Shown here piece by piece: positions 1-9,327 of a stretch of 64,000 bases of DNA; the stretch's first letter is position 1, and each line of letters opens with the position of its first letter. This DNA comes from Pseudomonas sp. MYb118 (GTDB lineage Bacteria > Pseudomonadota > Gammaproteobacteria > Pseudomonadales > Pseudomonadaceae). The notes beneath the pieces were generated by a model. The model made no database searches and was not told the origin of the DNA. It worked only from the letters and a program-made list of their open reading frames with translations. The translations under genes were made by a program, and so were the position numbers. The stretch covers positions 682,001 through 746,000 of the forward strand of contig NZ_JBFRXN010000002.1 in the NCBI RefSeq assembly GCF_040947875.1, in the 5' to 3' direction.

Positions 1-891
1 TTGACGGTCTCTTTGTTGTTCGTAATTGTTTTGCGTCATCGCATTGAGCGGTCAGCAGGGGAAATGCAACGTCGTAAGTTAGAAGCACTGCTCACGGTCG
101 AGTGGACGTGGGGACTCGCTATGTTCGGCAGTCGGGCGATGCGTCAACAGGGTTTCAGTGAACTGGACGACAAAACCGGCCGGTATTTTGCCGAGGTCAA
201 CCGATACGTGGCTTTAGAACAAGCCGTCGCGTGTCTTCCCATCATCGTCGCCACCGTGTCCGTGATGCTGCTGCTTGAGTACTCGAGCCTGTTCACGTTG
301 GCCTCAATGGGTGCGCTGGTGGCCGTACTCCCTCGCAGCTTGCAAGTCTTTGGCAGCGTTCACGCATTGAGCATCTATTTGAGCCAGTTTTATTTGGTGC
401 GGGCGAAGCTACGTAATCTCGAGGCGTTCTCCAGCACACTGGATGACTACAATATGAGCCTGACTTCCCTTCAAGCTGTCAGTGTCTGCGAAACCGATTC
501 GACCAGGATTATTCTGCCATTAGCGCTCATTCAACGGCTGTCCAGTCCCGAGATCGGCGGGGGCAGGTATACCGTGACTGGCAAGAACGGGTCGGGCAAA
601 TCAACATTCTTGAAGTTGATCAAACAAGGCCTCCCTGATGCGCTGTTGATGACTCCAGACGCAAAATTTTCAGGCAAGGGGGAGGGATTGTCGACTGGAC
701 AGTTGCGGATTCAAGAAGTCGAGAATGCACTTTCTTCAGGGGCTCCAATCCTTTTACTGGATGAATGGGATGCCAACCTGGACGAAGACAACAGCAACGC
801 AATCGACTCTCTACTCGATAAAGCCGCAAAGCAAATCATCATCGTCGAAGTGCGTCACGTTCGGCAGGGACGGGCAGTTTCGAGTCTTTGA
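1..891 (+). CDS. ABC transporter permease/ATPase, 5' end outside or at window edge
   Basis: The reading frame is open from base 1, so the true start probably lies upstream. Residues 78-120 are hydrophobic, matching the end of an ABC membrane domain. A nucleotide-binding part follows: Walker A GKNGSGKS at about 194-201, signature LSTGQ at 230-234, Walker B ILLLDEWD at about 250-257. Walker A and the signature are only about 29 residues apart, whereas ordinary ABC ATPases have roughly 90, so the Q-loop and most of the helical subdomain are missing or replaced. The expected switch-histidine region reads IIVEVRH. The family is an ABC exporter-like protein with fused permease and ATPase; substrate unknown. 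It converges on the LuxR gene downstream and looks like the edge of a strain-variable locus. Confidence 0.7.
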   Translation: MTVSLLFVIVLRHRIERSAGEMQRRKLEALLTVEWTWGLAMFGSRAMRQQGFSELDDKTGRYFAEVNRYVALEQAVACLPIIVATVSVMLLLEYSSLFTLASMGALVAVLPRSLQVFGSVHALSIYLSQFYLVRAKLRNLEAFSSTLDDYNMSLTSLQAVSVCETDSTRIILPLALIQRLSSPEIGGGRYTVTGKNGSGKSTFLKLIKQGLPDALLMTPDAKFSGKGEGLSTGQLRIQEVENALSSGAPILLLDEWDANLDEDNSNAIDSLLDKAAKQIIIVEVRHVRQGRAVSSL

Positions 892-913
892 GTGGCTTTT
901 GCACATGAGAGCA

Positions 914-936
914 TTAACGGATTTGCTGACCGTTAA
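914..936. terminator. inverted repeat between convergent genes
   Basis: TTAACGG at 914-920 pairs with CCGTTAA at 930-936 around a 9-nt loop, in the short gap between the convergent ABC gene and LuxR-type gene. There is no clear U-run, so termination on either strand is only plausible. Confidence 0.35.
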
Positions 937-945
937 GACATGTGA

Positions 946-3678
946 CTAAGCCAACACCCCCAATTCCTTGGCCCGCGCCACCGCCTGGGTCCGTCGCTCG
1001 ACCCCCAGCTTGCTGTTGATGTGGCTGGCGTGGGTTTTGACCGTGTGCAGGGAAATGAACAGCTGATCGCTGATTTCCTGGTTCGAGCAGCCTTGGGCGA
1101 TGAGTTTGAGTACCGCCAGTTCACGGGAGCTGAGCGGCTCACAGGCCGGCTCCGTGGAGATCCGGGCTGCCACTACGGGCAGACGCTCCAACAGGCTCGG
1201 GGTCAACGTCGCCGTCGCGCAGTGCTGCAGCTGTTCGCGCAGCCAGTCCGGGTGCTTGTTCAACAGGCTGTCGAAAGGCTGCAATGCACCACCGCTGGCG
1301 GTGTCGAGCGCCTGGGCGAAGGCCTGTCGCGCTTGCGGCTCGCGGCCGTTATCGAGCAACAGTTCAACCTGTTGCGCCAGGGCCATGGTGCTGAGCAGTT
1401 GATGGCCGGTTTGCTGGCCACGTTCGAGCAGCGCATGCAAGCGCCCTTCGGCGAGCATCGGTTGCTTCTGGATGGCTTCCAGCAAGGCCTGTTGCAATTC
1501 GATGTGCAACGGCAATTGCGGATGGAACTCCGGCGGCGCCGCCGGTTGTTCACCGTTGTAGGTCTGGCCCAGGCGCGCCAGCCAGGCTTCGGCCAGGTCG
1601 GTACGGCCCTGGGCCAGCCACAGCTCGCATTTGACCAGGGTGATCATCGCCAGGTAATAAATCGGCGGCACGTCCCAGATGTGCATCAACCGTTCGGCTT
1701 CGGCCAGCTCGGCAAAGGCCTTGGCGAATTCGCCGCTGCTGCCTTCGAGCCGGGCAACCACGCAATGGCCGATCAATACGCTGATGTCGCGACAGGCGCG
1801 GGCTTCGCTCAGGCCGGTCTGTAAACGCAGCCGCGCGGTTTGCGGTTGCAGGCGCAGCGCCAACAGAAACCCTTCGTACAGCGTCAATCGCGCGCGCACC
1901 GCGTACAGCCGCTGGGACGACAGGCCCTGCAAGCGTTGCAGGCCCTGGCGTACTTCTTCCAGTGAACGCAGGATTTCGCCCCGCGCCTGCAACACCCGCG
2001 CGCGGTCATAATGCGCGAGGGCCTCGAACAGCGGATTGCCGACCCGTTGCGCCAGCTCCAGCGACTCGCGATTCAAGCCGCGCGCGCGCCACAGGTCACT
2101 GTCGGCAATGGCCAGGTTGGACAGGGTCGACAGGCACATCAGCCGCTGGCCATAACGTTTGGCGGGCAGGCTCTCCAGCGCTTCGCTGCAATAGAGCAGC
2201 GTCAACGCCCGGTTGCCGCGCCCGCGGGCGATGATCCCGCTCAGGGCCAGCCATTGCGCGAGCATGGATTTCTGCGCGGTGGCCGAGGGCGCCGGCAGGA
2301 ACCGGCTGAGGTGGCTGGCCAGTTCCTCGGCGGCGTCGAGCTGACAGGCCAGCCCCAACGCCCAGCTGTACAGCACGATCAGCCGGGGCGTGCTGATCAG
2401 CAGGCTGTCGGGCAAGTCCATCTTCCAGCGCAGCAACATGCCGACGTTCTGTTCGGCCAGCAGTTGTTCTTCGGACAGGTTCTGCACCAGGTTGGCGGCG
2501 ACATCCAGGTGCCCGGCGCGCAACGCCTGCTCTACGGCCTCATCGAGCAGGCCCTGGGCGTTGAACCAGCGACAGGCGCGCAAGTGCAGGCTGGCCGCCG
2601 GCACCATTGCCTGACGGGTGGGTCGGGTACGCAGCAGATCGGAAAACAGATGGTGATAACGGTACCAGTGGCCATGCTCGTCCAGCGGCACCAGGAACAC
2701 CTGATGCGCCAGCAGGAAACGCAGGATCTCCGCGCTGTCATGAGCCTCGCGAACGGCGTCGCACAGCTCGCTGCAAAAGCGCTCCTGGGGCGCAGTGTCG
2801 TAGAGGAACGCCTGCACGTCGGCGGGTAGGCAGTCGATGACCTCTTCGAGCAGGTAATCGCGGATCAGCCCTTCCCCGCCGTTCAGGGACTGCGGCAACG
2901 CCCCTTCGGCGCCCGCTTCGGAGGCCGCCAGCAGCCAGAAACGCAGGCCGGCGACCCAGCCTTCACTGCGCTGGATCAGGTTCTCCAGCGCCTCGCCGCG
3001 CAGGGAGGTGCTGTGCCGATCGAGCAGGGTCGAAGCTTCTTCGTGGGTCAGGCGCAGGTCCTGTTCATGCAGCTCCAACAGCTGGCGGGACAGGCGCAGG
3101 CGCGCCAGGTGCCAGTCCGGACGCTGGCGGCTGGTGACCATCACCAGCAAGCCATCGGGCAAATGATTGAGGAAAAATTGCAGGCAGCGGTCGAGCACCG
3201 GGCCCTGGGCCAGGTGGTAGTCGTCGAGAACCAGCAGCAGCGGTGCCGTCGGCAACAGGTGCACGGCCAATTCGTCGAGCAGGCCGTCGAGCCATTCTTC
3301 AAAGGCGAAGGGCTGGTGGCGCTGACGCATTTTCAACAGGCCGAGGGACTGACGGCCCAGTTGTGGAAAAAAGTCCTGGAGGCCTTCGAGCAATCGTTCG
3401 AGAAACCGGCCCGGGTCATTGTCCCGTGGGCTCAGCCCCAGCCACAAACTTTGCCAGTGACCGGGCAAACCCTGGCAGAACTCCACGGCCAGCGAACTCT
3501 TGCCAAACCCTGCCGGTGCACTGACCAGCAATAACCTGCCACCGAGCCCGGCGCTTAAACGCTCGCATAAACGCGGGCGCAGCACGTAACCGTCGGGCAA
3601 CGGCGGACGGAAAAAACGTCCGTCCAACGTTGCGACGGCAGCGCTGGCAGGGCCCGGGATGGGGGACAGATCAGTCAT
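946..3678 (-). CDS. MalT/AlkS-type LuxR-family ATP-dependent regulator
   Basis: A 910-residue protein with MalT architecture: N-terminal STAND/NB-ARC-like ATPase (Walker A APAGFGKS at 54-61, Walker B LLLVLDDYH at about 147-155), a long helical repeat region (about 350-830) and a C-terminal LuxR helix-turn-helix (LSSRELAVLKLIAQG..., about 848-905). MalT-family proteins bind ATP and a small inducer, oligomerise and activate promoters. It lies just upstream of, and on the same strand as, the DUF1329/DUF1302/acyl-CoA ligase genes but the stretch between holds a REP pair and a terminator, so it is probably transcribed separately. The likely target is the DUF1302 promoter. From memory, P. putida has the same gene set (about PP_0763-PP_0767), linked to growth on fatty esters. 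Start is the ATG at 3678 with only a weak AAGAG ahead. Confidence 0.85.
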   Translation of the reverse strand: MTDLSPIPGPASAAVATLDGRFFRPPLPDGYVLRPRLCERLSAGLGGRLLLVSAPAGFGKSSLAVEFCQGLPGHWQSLWLGLSPRDNDPGRFLERLLEGLQDFFPQLGRQSLGLLKMRQRHQPFAFEEWLDGLLDELAVHLLPTAPLLLVLDDYHLAQGPVLDRCLQFFLNHLPDGLLVMVTSRQRPDWHLARLRLSRQLLELHEQDLRLTHEEASTLLDRHSTSLRGEALENLIQRSEGWVAGLRFWLLAASEAGAEGALPQSLNGGEGLIRDYLLEEVIDCLPADVQAFLYDTAPQERFCSELCDAVREAHDSAEILRFLLAHQVFLVPLDEHGHWYRYHHLFSDLLRTRPTRQAMVPAASLHLRACRWFNAQGLLDEAVEQALRAGHLDVAANLVQNLSEEQLLAEQNVGMLLRWKMDLPDSLLISTPRLIVLYSWALGLACQLDAAEELASHLSRFLPAPSATAQKSMLAQWLALSGIIARGRGNRALTLLYCSEALESLPAKRYGQRLMCLSTLSNLAIADSDLWRARGLNRESLELAQRVGNPLFEALAHYDRARVLQARGEILRSLEEVRQGLQRLQGLSSQRLYAVRARLTLYEGFLLALRLQPQTARLRLQTGLSEARACRDISVLIGHCVVARLEGSSGEFAKAFAELAEAERLMHIWDVPPIYYLAMITLVKCELWLAQGRTDLAEAWLARLGQTYNGEQPAAPPEFHPQLPLHIELQQALLEAIQKQPMLAEGRLHALLERGQQTGHQLLSTMALAQQVELLLDNGREPQARQAFAQALDTASGGALQPFDSLLNKHPDWLREQLQHCATATLTPSLLERLPVVAARISTEPACEPLSSRELAVLKLIAQGCSNQEISDQLFISLHTVKTHASHINSKLGVERRTQAVARAKELGVLA

Positions 3679-3813
3679 GGCCGGCTCTTGTTTGGATTAC
3701 GGTGGCGGCGTTGCAGATTTTTGCAGACTAGCGGTAAACGCGCGGGGAATGAAGGTTATTGCTACAAATGGCTACAAAAAGTCTACGAAGGCGGGATGAC
3801 ATTTCTTTTAACC

Positions 3814-3905
3814 CGTAGGAGCGAGCTTGCTCGCGATGGGGCCTTTTCAGACGAACATCATGTTGAATGTTCTGACGCCATCGCGAGCAAGCTCGCTCCT
3901 ACAGG
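3814..3905. repeat. REPIN: inverted pair of REP sequences
   Basis: Two REP units (GTAGGAGCGAGC-TT-GCTCGCGAT and its inverse) face each other across about 40 bp of unrelated sequence, between the LuxR start and the DUF1329 end. Confidence 0.9.
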
Positions 3906-3918
3906 GCTTTCTGTGACA

Positions 3919-3952
3919 CAAAAAAAACCCCGAACAGGTCGGGGCTTTTTTC
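3919..3952 (-). terminator. Rho-independent terminator of the DUF1302-DUF1329 operon
   Basis: CCCCGA (3928-3933) pairs with TCGGGG (3939-3944). It is flanked by A7 on one side and T6 on the other, so it can work in both directions; on the minus strand it lies 25 bp after the DUF1329 stop. Confidence 0.85.
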
Positions 3953-3977
3953 GAGGATGCGGCCTCTTCAGTGACGG

Positions 3978-5342
3978 TTAGCGGACACCCTCCTGACGCA
4001 GCGCGGCCGGGGAGAAGTCCGAGACGGAGGCGGTGAAGCCGAAGTCGTACGCCTGCTTCTCTTCGTTTTTCATGCCCAGTGCCAGGTAACGGCCCGATTG
4101 CAGGTCGTACAGGGTTTCCAGGGCGTACCACGGCACTTGCTTGTCGTAGTAGTTCTCGGCATGCGCCTCAGCCACGCGCCACAGCTGGCCACGACCGTCG
4201 TAATGGTCGATCACCGCGGCTTGCCAGGTGTCTTCGTCGATGTAGAAGTCACGTTTGGCGTAGATGTGACGCTGGCCATCCTTGAGGGTGGCGACCACGT
4301 GCCAGACACGACGCAGCTCGTAACGCGCCAGGTCCTGGTTGATGTGCCCGGCCTTGAGGATGTCCGAGTACTTCAGTGTAGGATCGTCGAGCTTGTAGCT
4401 GTCGGAGGCGATGTACATCTCTTTCTTGCCTTCGAGTTTCCAGTCGTAACGATCCGGCGCGCCGTTGTACATGTCCAGGTTGTCGGAGGTACGCAGGCCA
4501 TCGGCTGCGGTACCCGGACCGTCATAGGACACTTGCGGTGCCCGGCGCACACGGCGCTGACCGGCGTTGTAGACCCACGCCGCGCGCGGTTCCTTCACCT
4601 GGTCGAGGGTTTCGTGCACCAGCAGCACACCACCGGCCAGACGCGCCGGCGCGGTCACTTTCTGCTTGAAGTAGAACAGGATGTTGCCCGGGTTCGCCGG
4701 ATCGTAATCCTTCATCCGGTCGCGGAACACGAACTGGTCCTGGAAGTACACCAGGCTGTACGAGCCATTCGCCTGCGGGGTCGCCTGGGTCACCAGACGG
4801 GTCACGCTGCCGCCGCGGTAGCGGGTGATGTGGTTCCAGATCACCTCTACACCGCTCTTTGGAATCGGGAACGGCACAGCGGTATCGAAGTTTTCCAGAC
4901 CGTTGCCACCGCCCACGAGTGTGGTGTTGGTGGCGTTTTTCTTGATGGCGGCAAACACTTCATCGGGCACCGTGGCACCACGATGGGAGGTGTAGACCGG
5001 CATCTTGAAGCTGTCGGGGTAGCGTTTGAACATCGCGTACTGGCCCGGTGCAAGCTTGTCCTTGTACTGATCGACGTTCTGCGCGGTGATGGTGAACAGC
5101 GGTTTTTCACTGGCGAACGGGTTGGCCAGGAAACCCCGGCTGTCAACGCTGCCGGCGTTTTTCGCCATCGGCTTCCAGGCCGGGATCGAACCGTCGGCAT
5201 TGCCCGCCATCTCGGCGCCCATCGGCGTCAGGCTTTTACCCAGCTTGTCCGCTTCGGCCGCCGGGACCGCAGCCATCACGCTGGTGGCCAGCAGTGTCAG
5301 CCCCAGAACACCCGCGTGGAACAGACTCTTTGTTGTTTTCAT
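3978..5342 (-). CDS. DUF1329 (LolA-like) periplasmic/outer-membrane-associated protein
   Basis: The 454-residue protein has a clear Sec signal peptide (positively charged MKTTK, hydrophobic core, cut near AMA-AVPAAEA at about 24-25). The body has the DUF1329 pattern: repeated tyrosine- and tryptophan-rich strands, PANPGNILFYFKQKV, and a closing segment around GRYLALGMKNEEK. The length is normal for the family. DUF1329 proteins resemble LolA/LolB folds and almost always travel with a DUF1302 partner, as here: the DUF1302 stop is 28 bp upstream and both share a terminator. The suggested role is moving a hydrophobic substrate across the periplasm or outer membrane; the biochemical activity is not established. 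ATG start has AGGAC about 9 bp upstream. Confidence 0.85.
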   Translation of the reverse strand: MKTTKSLFHAGVLGLTLLATSVMAAVPAAEADKLGKSLTPMGAEMAGNADGSIPAWKPMAKNAGSVDSRGFLANPFASEKPLFTITAQNVDQYKDKLAPGQYAMFKRYPDSFKMPVYTSHRGATVPDEVFAAIKKNATNTTLVGGGNGLENFDTAVPFPIPKSGVEVIWNHITRYRGGSVTRLVTQATPQANGSYSLVYFQDQFVFRDRMKDYDPANPGNILFYFKQKVTAPARLAGGVLLVHETLDQVKEPRAAWVYNAGQRRVRRAPQVSYDGPGTAADGLRTSDNLDMYNGAPDRYDWKLEGKKEMYIASDSYKLDDPTLKYSDILKAGHINQDLARYELRRVWHVVATLKDGQRHIYAKRDFYIDEDTWQAAVIDHYDGRGQLWRVAEAHAENYYDKQVPWYALETLYDLQSGRYLALGMKNEEKQAYDFGFTASVSDFSPAALRQEGVR

Positions 5343-5370
5343 AAGTGTGTTCGTCCTGAAAATTCAGTGC

Positions 5371-7308
5371 TTAGAAGTTCACGCCGAAGCTGAGCGCAAC
5401 GAAGTCGCGGTCATCCACGGTGGTGTACTTGCCGTCAAAGAAGTTGGTGTAGGCCAACGACGCGGTGTAGGTGTTCTGGTACTCGGCGTCCAGACCCAGG
5501 CTGACCGCCTTGCGGCCTTCCTCGAAGTTGCCGCCAGGGCCAGGCGAGTAACCATCGACGTCATGCTGCCAGGCGATGTTCGGCTTGAGGTTCACACCGG
5601 CAAACACGTCGTTGTATTCCCAGATGGCGCGAGCACGGTAGCCCCACGAATCGCTGGTGGTGAAACCGTCGTTTTCGCAGTAGCGGCTGACGTTGTTTTG
5701 CGGACCACCGGCCAGGGTTGAAGCGTTCAGCGCCTGGCACTGACCGCCTGGCAGTGGGCCAGGGCCGTAGCTCGGGTCACGACCGTAACGAGCTTTGGAG
5801 GTGCTCTCCAGGCCGCCTACGTGAGTCCAGCCCACCTCGCCCACCACGGTCAGACGCGAGGCGCCCATCACCTGATCGAAGAAGTGCGTGAAGGTGGTTT
5901 GCAGTTGGCTGACTTCCTTGCGGCGATAGCCGTGCTGATCCGTATTCGGGCGGCCTTGCAGTACGGACACGCGCGGGTCCAGCGGGGTCAGGCCGGAATA
6001 CAGGATGTCGGTGGTGTTGAGCTGCACCGGCGCGTTCGGACGGTAGCTGAACTCACCACTCCACGCGGTGCCGGTAGGCAAGGTGGTGGAGAAGCTCAGG
6101 CCGTACAGGCGGATGTCTTCCGGATACTCGACGAAGTAGCTGGAGTTGCCCGCCACCTGCAATGGCAGCAACGATGGAGCCAACGCAGTTGCGGTAGCAA
6201 GGGGAATACCTGCACCGACCAATGAGCCAACCAGCCCCGCGCCGCTATAGGCACTCGCCGGCGCGCCTTTGCCGCTGAAAATTGGCGCACGGCTGTGGTA
6301 GTTCATCATGTAGGCACCGAACTCGGTGTCCAGCGGCTCGAACATGTATTTGAAGGACACGCCGAACTGGCCGCTGTCGCGGGCATCACGGTCCGGGCCA
6401 CGGCGAACGATCGCGCCTTCGTCCGGGTTACCCCAGGTCACGCCACGGGCACCCAGGGTATTGAGGACAGCGTTACGCGCCGGGGCTGGCAAACCGGCGG
6501 CTGCCAGCGAGCTGTTGAGACCGTTGCGGGTACGCAGCACCGCGAGGTTGTTGTCGCAACCGTCGGCAATCACGTCCGGCTGCGAGAAGAACGTGCCACA
6601 GTTGTCGGCGACGGTCTGGTCCCATTCCAGTTGATAGAACGCTTCGGTCGAGAGGTTCTCGGTCAGGCTCTGGGACACGTAGAACATGTTGACCGGGATC
6701 AGGCCTTCCTTGATCTCGGCGCCTGGACGGCGGAACGCGGACACGTCGATCGGGTTGATCGAGTTGATGCCGCCACCGATGAAGGTACTTTCACCCCAGC
6801 TCACCACCTGCTTGCCCAGACGCACGGAACCCGGCTGATCGGCAATCGAGTAGTTGTGGTAGACGAAGGCGTCGAGGATCTGACCGCCGGCGGACTTGGC
6901 GCCTTCTTTGCGGTTGCTGTCGCTGATGTCCTTGAACGGACGGCTTTCGTCCTTGAGTTCAAAGTCATACCAGTATTTGCCACGGACGAAGACGCCGGTG
7001 TCGCCGTATTTCAGTTCAAGGTCATGGATGCCCTTGAAGATCTTCGAGAAGGTGTCACCGCTCTTGAAGTTCAGGTGACCGTCGTCAGAGGTCTGGGACA
7101 GGCCGCGCCCACCGTTGTTGACGCCGATGAGGTTCTTGTTGGCGTTCTCGGTCGACCAACTGGCACCAATCGACAGCGACGAGTCGAATTGACCTTCGAT
7201 TTCACCGATGTTGAAACTGACGCCGAATGCGGGCCCGGCGAGCGTGGAGGCAAGACTGACCGCCAGAGGCAGTTTCGCCCGGCGCCAGAACTGGTTTGCT
7301 GATGTCAT
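5371..7308 (-). CDS. DUF1302 outer-membrane beta-barrel protein
   Basis: The start is the ATG at 7308 (MTSANQFWRRAKLPLAV), which has GGAG 8 bp upstream and is followed by a signal peptide ending near AFG-VSF; the longer frame upstream has no such features. The 645-residue protein has alternating amphipathic strands and ends in the aromatic residue Phe (ALSFGVNF), as expected for a BAM-inserted barrel. DUF1302 proteins are porin-like and pair with DUF1329. It is the first gene of the DUF1302-DUF1329 unit and follows the acyl-CoA ligase on the same strand. The inference is that it admits a long-chain lipid, ester or alcohol that the ligase then activates; substrate is not readable from sequence. 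Confidence 0.85.
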   Translation of the reverse strand: MTSANQFWRRAKLPLAVSLASTLAGPAFGVSFNIGEIEGQFDSSLSIGASWSTENANKNLIGVNNGGRGLSQTSDDGHLNFKSGDTFSKIFKGIHDLELKYGDTGVFVRGKYWYDFELKDESRPFKDISDSNRKEGAKSAGGQILDAFVYHNYSIADQPGSVRLGKQVVSWGESTFIGGGINSINPIDVSAFRRPGAEIKEGLIPVNMFYVSQSLTENLSTEAFYQLEWDQTVADNCGTFFSQPDVIADGCDNNLAVLRTRNGLNSSLAAAGLPAPARNAVLNTLGARGVTWGNPDEGAIVRRGPDRDARDSGQFGVSFKYMFEPLDTEFGAYMMNYHSRAPIFSGKGAPASAYSGAGLVGSLVGAGIPLATATALAPSLLPLQVAGNSSYFVEYPEDIRLYGLSFSTTLPTGTAWSGEFSYRPNAPVQLNTTDILYSGLTPLDPRVSVLQGRPNTDQHGYRRKEVSQLQTTFTHFFDQVMGASRLTVVGEVGWTHVGGLESTSKARYGRDPSYGPGPLPGGQCQALNASTLAGGPQNNVSRYCENDGFTTSDSWGYRARAIWEYNDVFAGVNLKPNIAWQHDVDGYSPGPGGNFEEGRKAVSLGLDAEYQNTYTASLAYTNFFDGKYTTVDDRDFVALSFGVNF

Positions 7309-7456
7309 CGACGCTACTCCATGTGCATTATTGTTATGGCAGTGAGTACTTTTAAAAACGCCTGGTTGACCGGGCGCCAAAGGCCTCCCGAAGTCACTCC
7401 AAAATTGCATCGCCCCGTCTAGTGCGTGTGCCCCGTTCTTAAAAATCCTTGAGCGG

Positions 7457-7462
7457 ACTATA
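7457..7462 (-). promoter_or_regulatory. possible -10 element of the DUF1302 promoter
   Basis: On the minus strand GGCTATAGTCC gives a good -10 (TATAGT) about 150 bp before the DUF1302 start, with no recognisable -35. A strong -10 without a -35 fits an activator-dependent promoter. A GGGAT motif lies about 30 bp upstream; a regulator site is only a guess. Confidence 0.3.
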
Positions 7463-7590
7463 GCCAGCAGGTAGTAGAGCTTGATCCCTCTAAAGTGTGA
7501 TTTGAGCTGCCAGCCACTCTGGAACAGTCCTTTCGCCAGGCCGACCCCTGTCGGCACGGGAAGAATGGCTGAAAATTCGGATTTGACAAG

Positions 7591-7635
7591 CCAAGCGCTT
7601 GCTTGGTGGGGGTGGCGTGCCCTTTTGGGCACGCC
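7591..7635 (-). terminator. two hairpins after the acyl-CoA ligase
   Basis: CCAAGC/GCTTGG (7591-7606) and the strong 9-bp stem GGCGTGCCC/GGGCACGCC with a 4-nt loop (7614-7635) lie just after the ligase stop. There is no U-run, so this may be attenuation or transcript-end protection instead of classical termination. The rest of the 336-bp gap 7309-7644 shows only the possible promoter noted at 7457. Confidence 0.45.
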
Positions 7636-7644
7636 AAATGACAC

Positions 7645-9327
7645 TCAGAGTGTCGAGAGGAAAGTGCTGTTGGTCGCCTGCCATTCGGTGATGTCGAGGC
7701 GGATGCGCTTCTTGTCGAGCTTGCCGACGCTGGTCTTGGGAATTTCAGTAACAAGGGCGATCTGGCTCGGGATCGCCCACTTGCTCAGGTGCCCCAGCTC
7801 GACAAACGGCTTGAGGTGTTCCTTGAGCTCTTTGGCCCCGATGGCATGGCCTTCGCGGATCACCAGCAAGGCAAACGGACGCTCGCCCCATTGCGGATCG
7901 GCGATGCCCACCACTGCTACTTCGCGTACCGCTACGTGGCGGCTGATGAGGTCTTCGAGGTCCAGCGAGGAGATCCACTCGCCGCCGGTCTTGATCACGT
8001 CTTTGATGCGATCACGGATGTCGATCACGCCCATGCTGTCGAGCGTCGCCACGTCGCCGGTGTGCAGCCAGCCGCCGGCCCACAGCTCGGCACCTTTTTG
8101 CGGTTCGTTGAAATAACCTTCGGTGAGCCACGGCGCACGCAGTACCAGTTCGCCCTGGGTTTCCCCGTCGGCGGGCAGGAATTTGCCGTCACAGTCGACG
8201 ATCGCCGCTTCCACCAGAGGGCCGGGCACGCCGGCCTTGATCCGGTAGGTGGTGCGCTCGTCTTCGGTGCCGGCCATCAGCTCGTCGTTGAGGTGCGCAC
8301 AGGAAACCAGCGGCCCGGTTTCCGACATGCCGTAGGCGGCGGTCAATTGAATGCCCCGGGCCTTGGCGGCTTCGTACAGCGTCCGGTTCAGTGCACTGCC
8401 GCCAATGACGATTTTCCAGCCGTTGAAATCCGTGCCTTGCGCCGCCTTGGCGTTGAGCAGCATTTGCAGGATGGTCGGGACGCAGTGGGAAAAGGTGACC
8501 TTTTCCTTGCGCCACAGCTCCACCAGGAACTCGGGGTCGTAGCGGCCAGGGTAGACCTGCTTGAGGCCGAGCATCGTCGCGACATACGGCAGGCCCCAGG
8601 CGTGCACATGGAACATCGGGGTGATCGGCATGTACACGTCGTTGGTGCCCAGCAGGCGCACGCTGTCGATGGCGCCCATGATGGTCGACACACCCATGGT
8701 GTGCAGCACCAGTTGCCGGTGGGTGAAATACACGCCCTTGGGATTGCCGGTCGTGCCCGTGGTGTAGAAGGTGGTGGCGACCGAATTCTCGTCGAAATCC
8801 TCGAAGTCGTACTGCGGGCTCGCAGCCGCCAGCAATTGCTCGTACTCGCCGACGAGGTTGGGCAGGTCTGCGGTTTTTTCCGGGAGGTCGGTCAGCAGCA
8901 GGGTTTTCTCCACCGTGGTCAAGTGGCCCGCCACGGCGTTGTACAGCCCCACGAACTCACTGTTGACCAGCACGAAGCGGTCCTCGGCGTGGTTCATGGT
9001 GTAGAGGATCTGTTCCGGCGACAGGCGCACGTTGATGGTGTGGATCACCGCGCCGATCATCGGGATGGCGAACATGCATTCCAGGTAGCGATGGCTGTCC
9101 CAGTCCATCACGGCCACGGTGTCACCGGCCTTGACCCCGGCCGCCGTCAGCACATTGGCCAGCCTCGCGACCCGTTCGATCAGGGTCGGGTAGGTGTAGC
9201 GCAGCTGGTCGCGGTAAATGATCTCGCGGGTTTTCTCGTAGCGAGCCCCGGACATCAGCAGCCGTTTGATCAGCAATGGGTACTGGTAAGCGCCTTCGGC
9301 TGGGGGGATAACGCGAGTCTGCAACAT
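7645..9327 (-). CDS. fatty-acid--CoA ligase (AMP-forming)
   Basis: The start is the ATG at 9327 (MLQTRVIPPAEGAYQYP) with AAGGGA well placed. The 560-residue protein is an ANL-superfamily acyl-CoA synthetase: P-loop TTGTTGNPKG at about 189-198, a central YGMSETGP motif, TGD and RIKDVIKTGGEWIS hinge motifs, and a C-terminal VGKLDKKRIR carrying the adenylation lysine. It converts medium/long-chain fatty acids, ATP and CoA to acyl-CoA in the cytoplasm. It precedes DUF1302-DUF1329 on the same strand but a 336-bp gap with hairpins suggests separate or attenuated transcription. Together with the DUF pair and the MalT-like regulator it forms a plausible fatty ester/fatty acid assimilation locus. Chain length preference cannot be read. 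Confidence 0.9.
   Translation of the reverse strand: MLQTRVIPPAEGAYQYPLLIKRLLMSGARYEKTREIIYRDQLRYTYPTLIERVARLANVLTAAGVKAGDTVAVMDWDSHRYLECMFAIPMIGAVIHTINVRLSPEQILYTMNHAEDRFVLVNSEFVGLYNAVAGHLTTVEKTLLLTDLPEKTADLPNLVGEYEQLLAAASPQYDFEDFDENSVATTFYTTGTTGNPKGVYFTHRQLVLHTMGVSTIMGAIDSVRLLGTNDVYMPITPMFHVHAWGLPYVATMLGLKQVYPGRYDPEFLVELWRKEKVTFSHCVPTILQMLLNAKAAQGTDFNGWKIVIGGSALNRTLYEAAKARGIQLTAAYGMSETGPLVSCAHLNDELMAGTEDERTTYRIKAGVPGPLVEAAIVDCDGKFLPADGETQGELVLRAPWLTEGYFNEPQKGAELWAGGWLHTGDVATLDSMGVIDIRDRIKDVIKTGGEWISSLDLEDLISRHVAVREVAVVGIADPQWGERPFALLVIREGHAIGAKELKEHLKPFVELGHLSKWAIPSQIALVTEIPKTSVGKLDKKRIRLDITEWQATNSTFLSTL

Noticed and set aside
3814..3905. CRISPR-like repeats, because similar 25-bp motifs recur
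   Set aside because: Units are inverted pairs at scattered intergenic sites, without regular spacers or cas genes; they are REP sequences.
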